A stretch of 64,000 nucleotides of DNA, taken from contig NZ_CP043028.1 of NCBI RefSeq assembly GCF_008935055.1, positions 3,347,001 to 3,411,000 on the forward strand. Direction: 5' to 3'. This stretch comes from Pseudobutyrivibrio xylanivorans. Its GTDB lineage: Bacteria; Bacillota; Clostridia; Lachnospirales; Lachnospiraceae. Both the position numbers and the translations under genes were made by a program. Below the pieces are notes generated by a model. That model was given only the letters and a program-made list of their open reading frames with translations, ran no database searches and was not told the DNA's origin. This document shows positions 23,616 through 32,815 of the stretch, piece by piece (the first letter of the stretch is position 1; each line of letters starts with the position of its first letter).

Positions 23616-24917
23616 TTACACTTTTTCAACTGAAACCTTTGAATTCATATCATAGAAACCGACAGTGTTCTTTGTGCTGACCACTGTGATATTCATTACA
23701 TCGTAAAGCCTATGGTAGGCCACAAAATCCACTCCGTCATAGCCAGTGCAGCTGATAGACATGAGGTACTCGCCGCCCTGCATATCCATCTTCTGAGTGA
23801 AGGTTGCAACATATTCGTCGCCCTCTTTGCAGAGGCCCACATCACACTTCTCATACATGGTGTTTGTGCCAGTGACATCGATTCCTTTCAGTGTCTTAAA
23901 TGTGAGAGTGAAAATCGGATTTTCGATATCAGTATTGAAGTGCACCTTTGATTTCACCGTAAAGGTGCTACCCTTCATGATTGCATTAGTATAATTGCCA
24001 TTATCATCAATTACGGCGAAATCCACAATACTTGCGCGACCATCACCGTATTCATTCACATTTGGATTGAGCTGGTAGTTTGACTTCCATGCCTTTCCAT
24101 TGTCAGCAGCTCCCGAAGCTGCCTGTCCATTGGAATCCAAAAGGTCATCGAGTCCGGTTACCTTGCTGTTTAGCGCAGGTTCCTGACCAACTAAAATCTT
24201 TTTGTAGATATCAATCATATCCTTCGGTGTGCCCTCTGCAACCTTGTCGCCCTTATTAATGAGCACTGCCCTATCGCAATATTTGCTGATAGCACCAAGG
24301 TCATGAGAAACAAAAAGAATAGTCTTGCCAGCTGCCTTGAACTCCTCGAACTTCTTGTAGCACTTTGCCTGGAAGAAAACATCTCCAACGGAAAGAGCCT
24401 CGTCAACGATAAGGATTTCTGGATCTATATTAATCGCAACAGCAAATGCCAAACGCACGAACATACCTGAAGAATAGGTCTTTACTGGCTGGAAAACGAA
24501 ATCTCCGATATCTGCGAAGCTGAGAATATCATCAAGCTTCTCGTCGATTTCCTCCTTGGTGTAGCCGAGCATAGTGCCATTCAGGTAAATATTCTCAATG
24601 CCTGTATACTCCTGATTAAAGCCTGCTCCAAGCTCCAAAAGAGCTGATATTCTGCCGTCTACATTGACCTCACCTCTAGTTGGTGAAAGGACACCTGTGA
24701 TAATCTTTAAAATGGTGGACTTTCCGGAACCATTGGTTCCAATCAATCCAACGCACTCGCCCTTTTTCACCTCAAAGGACATATCCTTGAGGGCGAAGTG
24801 CTCCTTATAATTCTTCTTTCGAGTGAGGCCAAGAGTGTCAGCAACTCTGGCTTTATTACTATCAAAAAGCTTGTAGACCTTGTCCACATGCTTAACTTCT
24901 ATAACGTAATCGCTCAT
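23616..24917 (-). CDS. Polysaccharide ABC exporter ATPase (Wzt/TagH type)
   Basis: 433 aa from ATG 24917 (MSDYVIEVKHVDKVYKLF), preceded by AGGAGAC. ABC domain: Walker A LIGTNGSGKST near 58, signature YSSGMFVRLAFAV near 163, Walker B ILIVDEALSVGD. Residues from about 285 to 430 form a Wzt_C-like carbohydrate-binding beta-sandwich, which selects finished chains in O-antigen export. Its partner permease is at 25987-26796; a GDPD gene and terminators separate them. Confidence 0.93.
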   Translation of the reverse strand: MSDYVIEVKHVDKVYKLFDSNKARVADTLGLTRKKNYKEHFALKDMSFEVKKGECVGLIGTNGSGKSTILKIITGVLSPTRGEVNVDGRISALLELGAGFNQEYTGIENIYLNGTMLGYTKEEIDEKLDDILSFADIGDFVFQPVKTYSSGMFVRLAFAVAINIDPEILIVDEALSVGDVFFQAKCYKKFEEFKAAGKTILFVSHDLGAISKYCDRAVLINKGDKVAEGTPKDMIDIYKKILVGQEPALNSKVTGLDDLLDSNGQAASGAADNGKAWKSNYQLNPNVNEYGDGRASIVDFAVIDDNGNYTNAIMKGSTFTVKSKVHFNTDIENPIFTLTFKTLKGIDVTGTNTMYEKCDVGLCKEGDEYVATFTQKMDMQGGEYLMSISCTGYDGVDFVAYHRLYDVMNITVVSTKNTVGFYDMNSKVSVEKV

Positions 24918-24969
24918 ATCGTCTCCTAATATACTAATCAATCCCCATTTTAACACATTTTCCACCATC

Positions 24970-24997
24970 AAAAAAGGGGCACCACTATTGGTGCCCC
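24970..24997 (-). terminator. Intrinsic terminator of the GDPD gene
   Basis: Minus strand stem GGGGCACCA/TGGTGCCCC followed by TTTTTTG. Confidence 0.88.
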
Positions 24998-25050
24998 ATA
25001 GCTTTAGGCAACCCCATACCTAAAGCGGGTGAATATGTTACACGCGATAA

Positions 25051-25866
25051 TTATTGAAAGACAACATTGTCTGTAATAACCCCATCTACGCCGAGACGCT
25101 GAAGCGAAAGCATTTGGCCCTTTGTCTCCGGTGTGTAGCAATATACCTTTGATCCTGCCTCGTGAATAGCCCGCACGGTGCGAGGTGTAAGTGTCTTCAT
25201 ATTTACCCCATAGTACTCTGCAGGGTATTTAGTCGGAAGATTTGACTTTCCGAAGGAAGCCAGCTTCATAATTGGCTGATCCTGATTGATGGCCTTAATT
25301 CCCATCAGGTAATCATAGTTGAAGGAAAGAAAAATTACCTTATCCAAAAGTCCAAACTTTTCAAATCTATCGTAAACCTGGGCTACAAACTCTGGGTCCT
25401 CCCCTATGTCCTTCAGCTCACAGAAAATACGCATATTGGTAGACTGAAGCAAGCTCAATGTCTGATCTAAAGTAGGAATACGCTCCATGCGGAATTCCCT
25501 GCCATACCACATTCCTGCATCATACTGCAAAAGCTCCTCATAGGTGTGATCGGCGATAGTACTTTCATCGCCGCCAATCTTCTGCAAATTCTCGTCATGA
25601 TAGATAACCAGCTGTCCATCTTTAGTTTTTCGAACATCAAATTCAACTGTCTTTGCGCCGCAAGCATAAGCGCCTGCAAAGGCGCTAAGAGTATTTTCAG
25701 GATAGGCTCCAGAGTAACCTCTATGAGCCACTAATTGAACTACAATATCCTCATCAGCATTGGCTGGTAAATAGTTGAAGGCATTTAAGAATACAAAAGA
25801 AGTAAGTAAGGCAACCATGCTGACAGCGACGGTTCTCCCGACTTTTGAAAATAACTTACTTTTCAT
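25051..25866 (-). CDS. Exported glycerophosphodiester phosphodiesterase
   Basis: 271 aa. The N-terminus has a signal peptide or membrane anchor (VAVSMVALLTSFVFLNAF). Catalytic motifs are present: LVAHRGYSGAYPENTLSAF (active-site His-Arg and Glu), EFDVRKTKDGQLVIYHD (metal Glu/Asp and second His), and FCELKD. It hydrolyses glycerophosphodiesters at the cell surface, possibly trimming teichoic-acid-like polymer or recycling glycerol phosphate. It interrupts the Wzm-Wzt gene pair and has its own terminator. An extended -10 (TGATAAAAT) at 25896-25904 suggests its own promoter. Confidence 0.92.
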   Translation of the reverse strand: MKSKLFSKVGRTVAVSMVALLTSFVFLNAFNYLPANADEDIVVQLVAHRGYSGAYPENTLSAFAGAYACGAKTVEFDVRKTKDGQLVIYHDENLQKIGGDESTIADHTYEELLQYDAGMWYGREFRMERIPTLDQTLSLLQSTNMRIFCELKDIGEDPEFVAQVYDRFEKFGLLDKVIFLSFNYDYLMGIKAINQDQPIMKLASFGKSNLPTKYPAEYYGVNMKTLTPRTVRAIHEAGSKVYCYTPETKGQMLSLQRLGVDGVITDNVVFQ

Positions 25867-25936
25867 ACGCAGGCCCCCTCTTTCTAGCTAGTTTCATTTT
25901 ATCACAACACATCCAAGATTTTGTAAATTTTCAGAT

Positions 25937-25967
25937 AAAAAAATACCCCAAAATCTCAGGGTATTTT
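25937..25967 (-). terminator. Intrinsic terminator after the ABC permease gene
   Basis: Minus strand stem AATACCC/GGGTATT with a 10-nt loop followed by TTTTT. Confidence 0.82.
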
Positions 25968-25986
25968 AGTATAGTTTTCCGAGAAC

Positions 25987-26796
25987 CTACAATACATCAG
26001 CAAATTGACTCTGTAATTTACGGAATACGTGTGTTCCTAAAATGAAAAGTACGATTGTGAGGGCCCAGAAGTAGATTGTTAAATATGGGCGGTTCCAGAA
26101 GGCTGTCTGCGAAATAAAGGAATCTCGGTAGCCACTGGTGATGTAATACATTGGGTTCAGCTGGAGCAGAATCTGAAGCCATGTTGGAATCTTTTCCATC
26201 ATTGTGTCGAAGTTCCACATGATTGGTGTAGCCCAAATTCCTACCTGAAGGAAAATATTGATGAGCTGAGCCATATCCTTAAAGAAAACACAAAGTGCAC
26301 TGGTAAGATAAATAAGTCCAATGACAAGTGCCATCATTGCAACAGAATAATATACCACCTGCAAAATGTATGGAGAAATTCCATAACCATAAAGTAGGTA
26401 AACAACAAGTGTAAAGAGCACAAAAAATCCATGTACAAAAAGCGACGAAACTGCCTTTACGATTGGAAGTACATTGATTGGGAACACTACCTTTTTAACC
26501 AGATAGTTGTACTCATGAAGTACAACTGTTCCAGCAGAAAGGACTTCGCTGAAATAAAACCAAGGCACGATACCTGCTGAAAGCCAAAGCACGAATGGAG
26601 CATCAATTCCTGCCTTAGTGCCCTGAGTTCCCTGATTCAATGCTTTATCAAAAACAATCCAGTACACAAGCACCGTGATTACCGGCTGCACGAATGCCCA
26701 AATCACACCTAATGTCGAACCTGCAAACTTCTGCTTGAAATCGTTTTTTGCAAGCTTTGCTATTAATTTTTTGTTGGTGATAATGTCTTTAATCAT
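25987..26796 (-). CDS. Polysaccharide ABC exporter permease (Wzm/TagG type)
   Basis: 269 aa with six predicted membrane helices. It starts with the amphipathic cytoplasmic segment common to ABC-2 exporters (LAKNDFKQKFAGSTLGVIWA) and contains GIVPWFYFSEVLSAG and LNPMYYITSGYRD, typical of the O-antigen/teichoic acid permeases. It would pair with the ATPase at 23616-24917. It begins 21 bases after the polytopic membrane protein gene. Confidence 0.92.
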   Translation of the reverse strand: MIKDIITNKKLIAKLAKNDFKQKFAGSTLGVIWAFVQPVITVLVYWIVFDKALNQGTQGTKAGIDAPFVLWLSAGIVPWFYFSEVLSAGTVVLHEYNYLVKKVVFPINVLPIVKAVSSLFVHGFFVLFTLVVYLLYGYGISPYILQVVYYSVAMMALVIGLIYLTSALCVFFKDMAQLINIFLQVGIWATPIMWNFDTMMEKIPTWLQILLQLNPMYYITSGYRDSFISQTAFWNRPYLTIYFWALTIVLFILGTHVFRKLQSQFADVL

Positions 26797-26817
26797 AAAA
26801 CTCCTAAATCACGTGTT

Positions 26818-28779
26818 TTACATGTATTTATAAATTGTAACATCGCTGTTTTTAAATACCAGCTCAAATCTCTGGCTCTCAGGCTGGAAATCTGGATGCA
26901 TCTGCTTTGTGACCACCAGATAATCAATCCCATTTATTTCCATGGCAGCCTGTGCCTCCATGAAATTATCGCTGAAGAACTTCTCATTTGTAGCAAGCAT
27001 CGCCTCCACCTGCTTCTCAGCAATATCAGAATAATCATAGCCCTCAAGATAGCACTGGCGCTCTGAAAAGGCACTGGCATAGAAGTAAATGCTTCGATGA
27101 TCAAGCTCCTCAGACAACCTGTCCACTGCAATCTTTGCATCCTCTTCAGTGTTATCCCGCAGCCAAAGATATGCCTCCATCGTATCTGAAGATACGAGGT
27201 CCGCTCTGTCATCAGCTGGAGTACCATATACTGCCATTTGCTTGTAGTCTGTGCAACAGAAATTTGCCACATCTGCAATCAGAATCAAAAGCCCCACAAA
27301 AAAGCAAAAATGCATAATTTTATATATATTGTTAAGCCTGTTCAGGCTCATATATTTCATAGCACAATAAAAGATAAGACCTGCTGTGGTTATCACAAAA
27401 TATCCCTGTGAAAGACCAGGAACACTGACAGCACAAAAGCCAATGAGTCCCATCAAAATCATTCCAATTGAAAACCAGTCAAAGATATCTCCGATGACAC
27501 CTTCCTGGATGAGAGTCTTAAACTTACCAAATGTAAATGGAACAAAAGCGATAATGCATGGTCCTATAATACATATAACAGTAAGAAGCACTGCAAGCAC
27601 AACCCAAGGAAATGACATATAGTTGAAGCCAAGTTTTTCGATTAACTGACCTACTCTTCCGGCCTCAAGAGTGCCCTGGCAGGTAATTTCCATTGAACGA
27701 TTGTTGGCACCTGAGGGATTCAGTCCTACGGTAACAAAAATGCATGTAAGGATAAATCCCAAAGTTAAAACTGCATTATATAAAAGCTGTTGTAAGTGAA
27801 ACTTCTTCATTATGCAAGACTCAATTACAAATACTGACCAGGTAATTCCAACCAGCATTGCTCCTGTGGTACCCTTGAAGCCTGTAGCCGCGCAGCTCAA
27901 AAGATAAATCGCGATTAGATTTTTGTGATCAAGTGAGTCGTACCATAATTCAGCAAGTATATCCACCATCAGAATTGTCAATGCAACCGCCAAGCCCATT
28001 GCATTAATATTTCCGAAGAAATGATTGTTAGACCATGAAAGTGGGAAGCGTCCGCCTGCAACATTCAATGGTAAAAGTGCAATGCCTGAAACCAAAATTC
28101 CTGAGCAAAAGAAGAAATATTTGAAAGGAGTAACTACTCTTCCCCCTCGAATTCTCTCGCCTATTGTAATCAATGCCAATGTAAGTGGAAATGCACTAAT
28201 CAGTGAATTGCCATTCATATATACGCTGAAGGCATCCATGCCGAAGATGTGCTTACACATGGCAAATATCAATTCAAAATAGTAGTGATAATAAAATGTG
28301 AGGCCATCAATTCTGATGTCCGCCCCAGGAAATGAACGACTAAGGGAAACAATATTTCCTGTGTGAAACAGAATGTCGTGATAAACCTGCGTGGTCTGAC
28401 CACCAAGAGCAAACAGATACTTCACCTGCACATTCAAAGTAGCTGCAATATATATAATTGCAAACAAAATCAAATAGGACCATCTAAATTGCTCCCCAGC
28501 ATTAAAAACTGAAGGGCGGCCTTTTTTTGAATAGTGGGCCACAGCAACAAGTGTTGCAATCGGTCCTGCCAGCATAGTCAAATACTTGATGCCCGTCAGA
28601 GACTCCAGATAATACACCATTGCCATGAGCATAAAGCCCATGAAAAAGCCTGCCAAGAGTCTTGTGGAAAACTTTAATCTTCTCGGCAGTAAAAATGTTA
28701 CCAGCAACAAGCCTGGAATCTGTATCCACACTATGCAATACAAGAAAAATATTAAAGTTGTTGTAATACTGAATATCAT
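26818..28779 (-). CDS. Polytopic membrane protein, possible GT-C glycosyltransferase
   Basis: 653 aa with about 12-14 membrane helices over residues 1-520 and a soluble C-terminal domain of about 130 aa (AYLWLRDNTEEDAKIAVDRL, INGIDYLVVTKQ). An early extracytoplasmic loop contains DILFHTGNIVSLSRSFPG and YYHYYFELI. The layout resembles GT-C enzymes that use lipid-linked sugars outside the membrane. I cannot name a family with certainty. Its start is preceded by a GAGC/GCGGACT hairpin and GGACTGAGG. Confidence 0.7.
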   Translation of the reverse strand: MIFSITTTLIFFLYCIVWIQIPGLLLVTFLLPRRLKFSTRLLAGFFMGFMLMAMVYYLESLTGIKYLTMLAGPIATLVAVAHYSKKGRPSVFNAGEQFRWSYLILFAIIYIAATLNVQVKYLFALGGQTTQVYHDILFHTGNIVSLSRSFPGADIRIDGLTFYYHYYFELIFAMCKHIFGMDAFSVYMNGNSLISAFPLTLALITIGERIRGGRVVTPFKYFFFCSGILVSGIALLPLNVAGGRFPLSWSNNHFFGNINAMGLAVALTILMVDILAELWYDSLDHKNLIAIYLLSCAATGFKGTTGAMLVGITWSVFVIESCIMKKFHLQQLLYNAVLTLGFILTCIFVTVGLNPSGANNRSMEITCQGTLEAGRVGQLIEKLGFNYMSFPWVVLAVLLTVICIIGPCIIAFVPFTFGKFKTLIQEGVIGDIFDWFSIGMILMGLIGFCAVSVPGLSQGYFVITTAGLIFYCAMKYMSLNRLNNIYKIMHFCFFVGLLILIADVANFCCTDYKQMAVYGTPADDRADLVSSDTMEAYLWLRDNTEEDAKIAVDRLSEELDHRSIYFYASAFSERQCYLEGYDYSDIAEKQVEAMLATNEKFFSDNFMEAQAAMEINGIDYLVVTKQMHPDFQPESQRFELVFKNSDVTIYKYM

Positions 28780-28790
28780 CTATACCTCAG

Positions 28791-28818
28791 TCCGCTGGTT
28801 ACTTACCAGCTCATCTAA
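28791..28818 (-). other. GAGC/GCGGACT hairpin (minimal form)
   Basis: Minus strand: ATGAGCTGGTAAGTAACCAG then CGGACT. Stem GCTGGT/ACCAGC. It lies 12-30 bases upstream of the membrane-protein ATG. Same flanks as the elements at 16955, 35091 and 40958. Confidence 0.65.
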
Positions 28819-28821
28819 ATC

Positions 28822-29388
28822 CTAATTATCCTTCAACTGTCCCAACTTGAAGTGTTTACGGCACAACGCCACGTAGGAGTCGTTGGCGCCAAGCATAACC
28901 TGAGGGCCAGAGCGCACTACTCCATTTTCGTTGTAGCGACAGTTGCAGGTTGCTTTGCGTCCGCACCAGCACACAGTCTTTACCTCATGAATCACATCTG
29001 CAATTGCAATAAGGCGCTTTGAACCTGGGAACAGTTCATTCTGAAAATCAGCCCTGAGTCCGTATGCTACAACTGGAACATCCATAAAATCAACGATATC
29101 TGAGAGATAATCCACCTGCTCAGGTGTGGCAAACTGAACCTCATCAACAATAATACAATCGTATTTCTTGATTTCCTCTTCTGCCATCTCTGTCAGTTCT
29201 TCGAGGAAGATGCATTCATTTTCCAGACCGATTCTGGAATGAACCACGCGCTCGCCATCGCGGGTATCCACCGCTGGCTTCACTAAAAGTGCATTCTGCC
29301 CAACCTCCTCGTAATTGAAATGTGTCATAAGCGCATTCGCAGTCTTGGATGAGCCCATTGCACCGTAGTAAAAATATAGCTTTGCCAT
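28822..29388 (-). CDS. tdk: Thymidine kinase, type II
   Basis: 188 aa from ATG 29388 (MAKLYFYYGAMGSSKTANAL); an upstream start is less likely because GGGGG lies just before this one. P-loop GAMGSSKT, lid and DEVQF (catalytic Glu, Walker B), and structural zinc cysteines in CWCGRKATCNC with a last Cys in ALCRKHF. It phosphorylates thymidine with ATP for salvage. It stands at the head of the polysaccharide genes, 42 bases before the membrane protein, probably by chance of operon history. Confidence 0.95.
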   Translation of the reverse strand: MAKLYFYYGAMGSSKTANALMTHFNYEEVGQNALLVKPAVDTRDGERVVHSRIGLENECIFLEELTEMAEEEIKKYDCIIVDEVQFATPEQVDYLSDIVDFMDVPVVAYGLRADFQNELFPGSKRLIAIADVIHEVKTVCWCGRKATCNCRYNENGVVRSGPQVMLGANDSYVALCRKHFKLGQLKDN

Positions 29389-29414
29389 TATGAGTATACC
29401 CCCGCACATAAATT

Positions 29415-29443
29415 GACAGAAGACCGATTAAATGTCTTCTGTC
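29415..29443 (-). terminator. Strong hairpin between GGDEF gene and tdk
   Basis: GACAGAAGAC/GTCTTCTGTC, a 10-bp perfect stem with a 9-nt loop. Only AATTTAT follows on the minus strand, so it is a weak terminator or an RNA-stabilising hairpin. Confidence 0.6.
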
Positions 29444-29482
29444 TAATTAATTACATATTATAAACTTTTAGTATCTAATGTG

Positions 29483-31090
29483 TCAAAAAACTTTGCACCA
29501 TTCTTCCTGTTCAAGCTCTTTTCGAGCATGAATCAGGCGGGCATTTGACTTACCATTGTTCTTAACATAGTAAAGGGCATAGTCAGCAGAATTAAGATAA
29601 TCCCAAGCTCTATTGCAAGGCTCTGGTATACGATTAACAATACCCTGAGACACAGTGATTACGCCAAGGTCTAACTCATCGCCGATGATATCCATCTTGT
29701 TTTGAATTTCACGAACAACCTCAAGAATCTGATCATCTGTCATATCATAATAGTAGATTACGAACTCATCTCCGCCGTAACGGGCGATGAAAATCTTGTC
29801 ATTTATAAACTCCTTAAGAGCCTTACCAATTGTCTTTAGAAGCTGGTCTCCCTTGGCATGACCATAGTTATCATTAACCTGCTTGAAGTAATCCACATCA
29901 AGCATCTCAACGCCAAGACTTTTGCACTCTTTATTAGCCATAATGAACAGCTCATCAATAACATTATTGAGCTTTGTTCTGTTGGCGAGACCTGTCAGCA
30001 TGTCAGTCTCCGCAGCAGCAGAAAGGAAAAGATTTTTCGTCTTCTGCTGAAGCAATTCGGAGCGAAGTCTAAGGGTTGTCATGAATGACTTCTTCGAGTC
30101 GGCAGCCTTGATTCGGCTGTACTCATAGAAGTTATAAGAGGCCTCAAGCATCTTCGCCTCATCACCCATGTCCTGATACATACCAATTTTGTACTCTTCT
30201 ATATGAAGATGAAGATTTGTCAAATCATCGTAAACAAATACATTATCAATATGTTCGAATACTTTCTCGAGCTCGCGATATTCCTTATCATAAAGCATCA
30301 GCTTTGAGAAAGCGTTAATCTCATCAAAATAGCGTACCAAATCTGCGCAGTCATAGAACGCCTTGATGCAGGCACGCTTACACTCCTCGGAACGTTCATT
30401 ATTTTCAACAGCGTTGTAATAGTACCAACGGGCTATGCAAATTTCAAAGGACTCATTGAACTCTGGATAGAGCTTCACAAGGCGCTCCATATCGTCAAGA
30501 GTGCCCTTGGCCTCCCTGATTTTATCAAGCATAACAAAGAGAGTGGTAATAAGCGCATACTCGCCAACCAGGAATGTATTCTTCAGCTGGGAATTATCAA
30601 TAAGACCGCAGCACTCAACCGCGCGGTAATGATACTCCAAGCCCTCTGCCATTGCGCCCATCTGCTCACAAAGTGCCGCAAAATTCGAGCATGCAAGAGC
30701 CTCCTGATAATACAGACGATGCTCTCGGGCAATATTAATGCTACTAAGGAAGCACTCCTCACTGGTAATGGAATGTCCTTCGCTTCTATAAATGATGCCC
30801 ATTTCGTTATAGCTCTGACAAATGAGCATATATTCGTCTGTCTTCGCCAAGCCTTCTATTCCCGCAGACAAATAGTAAAGGGCTTGAGAAAAATCGTTAT
30901 TTTGACAGCATGCGTCTCCCAATGTGCAGCTGGCAAAATCCTTCAAGTCTTCGTTGCCGCGCTCCTGGGCCATATCGAACAAATCACAGGCAAGATCTAA
31001 ATGCTTAGCATTGTCGACTTTTCGAGCTCTATTAATTTGTCGAATGTACTCCGCGACGTCCGGAGACTTCTTACTTAATAACTCTTCCAC
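29483..31090 (-). CDS. Diguanylate cyclase with N-terminal TPR-like repeats
   Basis: 535 aa from GTG 31090 (MEELLSKKSPDVAEYIRQ), chosen because GAGGA lies 7 bases upstream. Residues 20-340 are helical repeats with TPR character (ALYYLSAGIEGLAKTDEYML, YNEMGIIYRSEGHSITSEE, ALACSNFAALCEQMG). The GGDEF domain spans about 370-530: TDMLTGLANRTKL, EMLDVDYFKQVNDNYGHAKGD, and an intact RYGGDEFVIYY. No RxxD inhibitory site was seen at the usual position. No membrane segment. It makes cyclic di-GMP, probably in response to a protein partner bound by the repeats. Confidence 0.92.
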   Translation of the reverse strand: MEELLSKKSPDVAEYIRQINRARKVDNAKHLDLACDLFDMAQERGNEDLKDFASCTLGDACCQNNDFSQALYYLSAGIEGLAKTDEYMLICQSYNEMGIIYRSEGHSITSEECFLSSINIAREHRLYYQEALACSNFAALCEQMGAMAEGLEYHYRAVECCGLIDNSQLKNTFLVGEYALITTLFVMLDKIREAKGTLDDMERLVKLYPEFNESFEICIARWYYYNAVENNERSEECKRACIKAFYDCADLVRYFDEINAFSKLMLYDKEYRELEKVFEHIDNVFVYDDLTNLHLHIEEYKIGMYQDMGDEAKMLEASYNFYEYSRIKAADSKKSFMTTLRLRSELLQQKTKNLFLSAAAETDMLTGLANRTKLNNVIDELFIMANKECKSLGVEMLDVDYFKQVNDNYGHAKGDQLLKTIGKALKEFINDKIFIARYGGDEFVIYYYDMTDDQILEVVREIQNKMDIIGDELDLGVITVSQGIVNRIPEPCNRAWDYLNSADYALYYVKNNGKSNARLIHARKELEQEEWCKVF

Positions 31091-31129
31091 AATATTATCC
31101 TCGCATATAAAAAACAAAAATACTTGCCC

Positions 31130-31138
31130 ATTATAGCA
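31130..31138 (-). promoter_or_regulatory. Extended -10 promoter of the diguanylate cyclase gene
   Basis: Minus strand TGCTATAAT: perfect -10 with upstream TG. The -35 region is weak (TAGATT at 17-bp spacing). The predicted start leaves about 33 nt before the GTG. Confidence 0.55.
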
Positions 31139-31171
31139 TCAGATACGTTATAAATCTAGCCCTAACGCGAT

Positions 31172-32032
31172 TTAATTCTCAAGATATAACGCTGCGGTTA
31201 AAATTCCATTATTTGCTGTTTCATATATAACAATATTTGAATCGTAATGATTTACGAATTTCAAATCCAACGCATTGCCTGAAATAGTGGCATCCCAGCC
31301 AGCTGGAAGATAGTTTACAGGAAGAGAATGTGGATGTCTCTCGCTTGCTGCAATACCTGCAGTCTTCATTGCTGCGTATATTGTCGAAGAAACCTGGCAG
31401 ACACCACCACCGATTCCCATAGCGTGCTCCTTATTAATGAAAACAGGAGCTGTTACAAATCCATTTTCAGTGTTACGTGGACCAATTGATCTGCTGGCTG
31501 AAAATGTTTTCCCAGATTCAACAACAGTGCCGTTCACATGGTCAGCTGCAATCTTGATATTAGTTGCGCGAGCCTGCTCGGCATTATACTCGGTAGAATA
31601 AATTCCAAGTAAAGTATAATTAGAAGGAATGACGATTTCAGAGCCTGCCACAGGAGTTGCATCTCTGCCCTCAGCCTTTCCTGCATTTACATAATGAAAT
31701 ACGTAGCCCAAAAGATTATCACCGTACAATGCCTGAAGATCAGGATTTTTGTTCATATAATCAGTGGCATTGAAGGCTGCACTGGCGTTGCGTCCTTCGT
31801 AAATGCCAAAATATACATAGTGATTTAAAAGTCCAAGCTGGCTGCCATTTACTGATGCTGCAACATCCGGATAAAGAGCCGCATAATATGCACCATCAAA
31901 AACCTTTGAGCAGGCGGTAAGTTCATCATTTGAAGCCGCCTGGGCTGTCAGCTTTGGCATCACAGAAAAAGCCAATAGTACCAACGCAAAGGACAGAAAT
32001 AGCTTGCTAATTTTCTTCATCATTTTTTCCAT
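31172..32032 (-). CDS. Secreted VanW-domain protein
   Basis: 286 aa. Signal peptide: MKKISKLFLSFALVLLAFSV ending near AQAA. Two repeats follow, each with an FDGAYYAALYPDVAASVNG or FNATDYMNKNPDLQALYGD pattern, a LGL or LGYVFHYV block and an EGR end (about 40-130). The VanW domain fills 145-280: KTFSASRSIGPRNTENGFV and GIGGGVCQVSSTIYAA with the conserved Cys. VanW proteins are cell-envelope proteins of unclear activity; the related L,D-transpeptidase-associated domains bind peptidoglycan. It has a hairpin-bearing leader (GCGCGATAAATTGCGC) before its ribosome site GGAGGGG. Confidence 0.88.
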   Translation of the reverse strand: MEKMMKKISKLFLSFALVLLAFSVMPKLTAQAASNDELTACSKVFDGAYYAALYPDVAASVNGSQLGLLNHYVYFGIYEGRNASAAFNATDYMNKNPDLQALYGDNLLGYVFHYVNAGKAEGRDATPVAGSEIVIPSNYTLLGIYSTEYNAEQARATNIKIAADHVNGTVVESGKTFSASRSIGPRNTENGFVTAPVFINKEHAMGIGGGVCQVSSTIYAAMKTAGIAASERHPHSLPVNYLPAGWDATISGNALDLKFVNHYDSNIVIYETANNGILTAALYLEN

Positions 32033-32103
32033 AAACCCCTCCAGCGCAATTTATCGCGCAATATTCTAAATTTTAAGAATATTCTATCACTTTAGAGGGT
32101 AAT

Positions 32104-32132
32104 AAAAAAGAGCACCAACGCTGGTGCTCTTA
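32104..32132 (-). terminator. Intrinsic terminator of the membrane-anchored protein gene
   Basis: Minus strand stem AGAGCACCA/TGGTGCTCT followed by TTTTTATT. Confidence 0.88.
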
Positions 32133-32147
32133 AAAATTCTGTGAACT

Positions 32148-32624
32148 CTATTTATTTTTCTCTGCTTCGAGCTCTTTACGCTTGTTAAGTGCCCATGCTC
32201 TGAGACCCTTTTTCTTCTTAGTCTCTGTCTGAGCATTGCCACCGCGAAGTCCCTTAACCTTTGTGATGTAAAGGCCCGAAACTGTAGCCTTAACTTCCTT
32301 CTTTACAGGAACCTCATCGAAGATCTCTGCATCGCAGATGAGAGTCATCATCTGTGGGCCAACCTTTGCCTTAACAACTGGCACCTTAGAATTTCTAGCG
32401 TACCAAGGTGTTGCTGAAATAACTGCCTCTGGGAGACCAGACTCCTTCATCTTTAAGCGCTTCTTGTCGATGATAAGCATTGAAACCTGCTGTGCGACTG
32501 CATCCATCTGAGCCTTCTGCTCTGCCTGGCGTGCCTCTGCCTTCTTACCCATGAAGTAAAGAGCAACCAATGCTGCAATCATAACTACCAAGATCACAAG
32601 CAAAACGATCAATCCTGTGCTCAT
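32148..32624 (-). CDS. Membrane-anchored protein of unknown function
   Basis: 158 aa from ATG 32624 (MSTGLIVLLVILVVMIAALV), with TTGGAGGA upstream. One N-terminal membrane helix, then a coiled-coil stretch (EARQAEQKAQMDAVAQQVSM), then a beta-rich domain (SGLPEAVISATPWYARNSKV, MMTLICDAEIFDEVPVKKEV) and a Lys/Glu-rich tail. No family recognised. The leader contains a GGCTCC/GGAGCC hairpin just before the ribosome site. It has its own terminator. Confidence 0.7.
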   Translation of the reverse strand: MSTGLIVLLVILVVMIAALVALYFMGKKAEARQAEQKAQMDAVAQQVSMLIIDKKRLKMKESGLPEAVISATPWYARNSKVPVVKAKVGPQMMTLICDAEIFDEVPVKKEVKATVSGLYITKVKGLRGGNAQTETKKKKGLRAWALNKRKELEAEKNK

Positions 32625-32702
32625 TAAATATCCTCCAATTTCTAGGCTCCCCGGGAGCCACAACTAGGAATATATTATCATGCCGCCACTCTAAAATCAA
32701 TA

Positions 32703-32792
32703 AAAAGCTGGTTACGGCCTCAAGCCTTGGTATTACTCTGCTCGACTACATGTCTCACTGAGTAACACCAAGAGCTTGATACCTACCAGCTT
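32703..32792 (-). other. Hairpin with same inner insert as the ugd element; glgP 3' end
   Basis: Minus strand: AAGCTGGTAGG, inner insert TATCAAGCTCTTGGTGTTAC ... AGTAATACCAAGGCTTGAG, closing CGTAACCAGC and TTTTT. The inner core is nearly identical to that at 16955-17044, while the outer stem differs but still pairs (CTTGTAAC/GTTACAAG there, GCTGGT/ACCAGC here). With its T-run it may act as the glgP terminator. Confidence 0.65.
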
Positions 32793-32815
32793 AGCTTTAG
32801 GTTATGTATGGCGGC

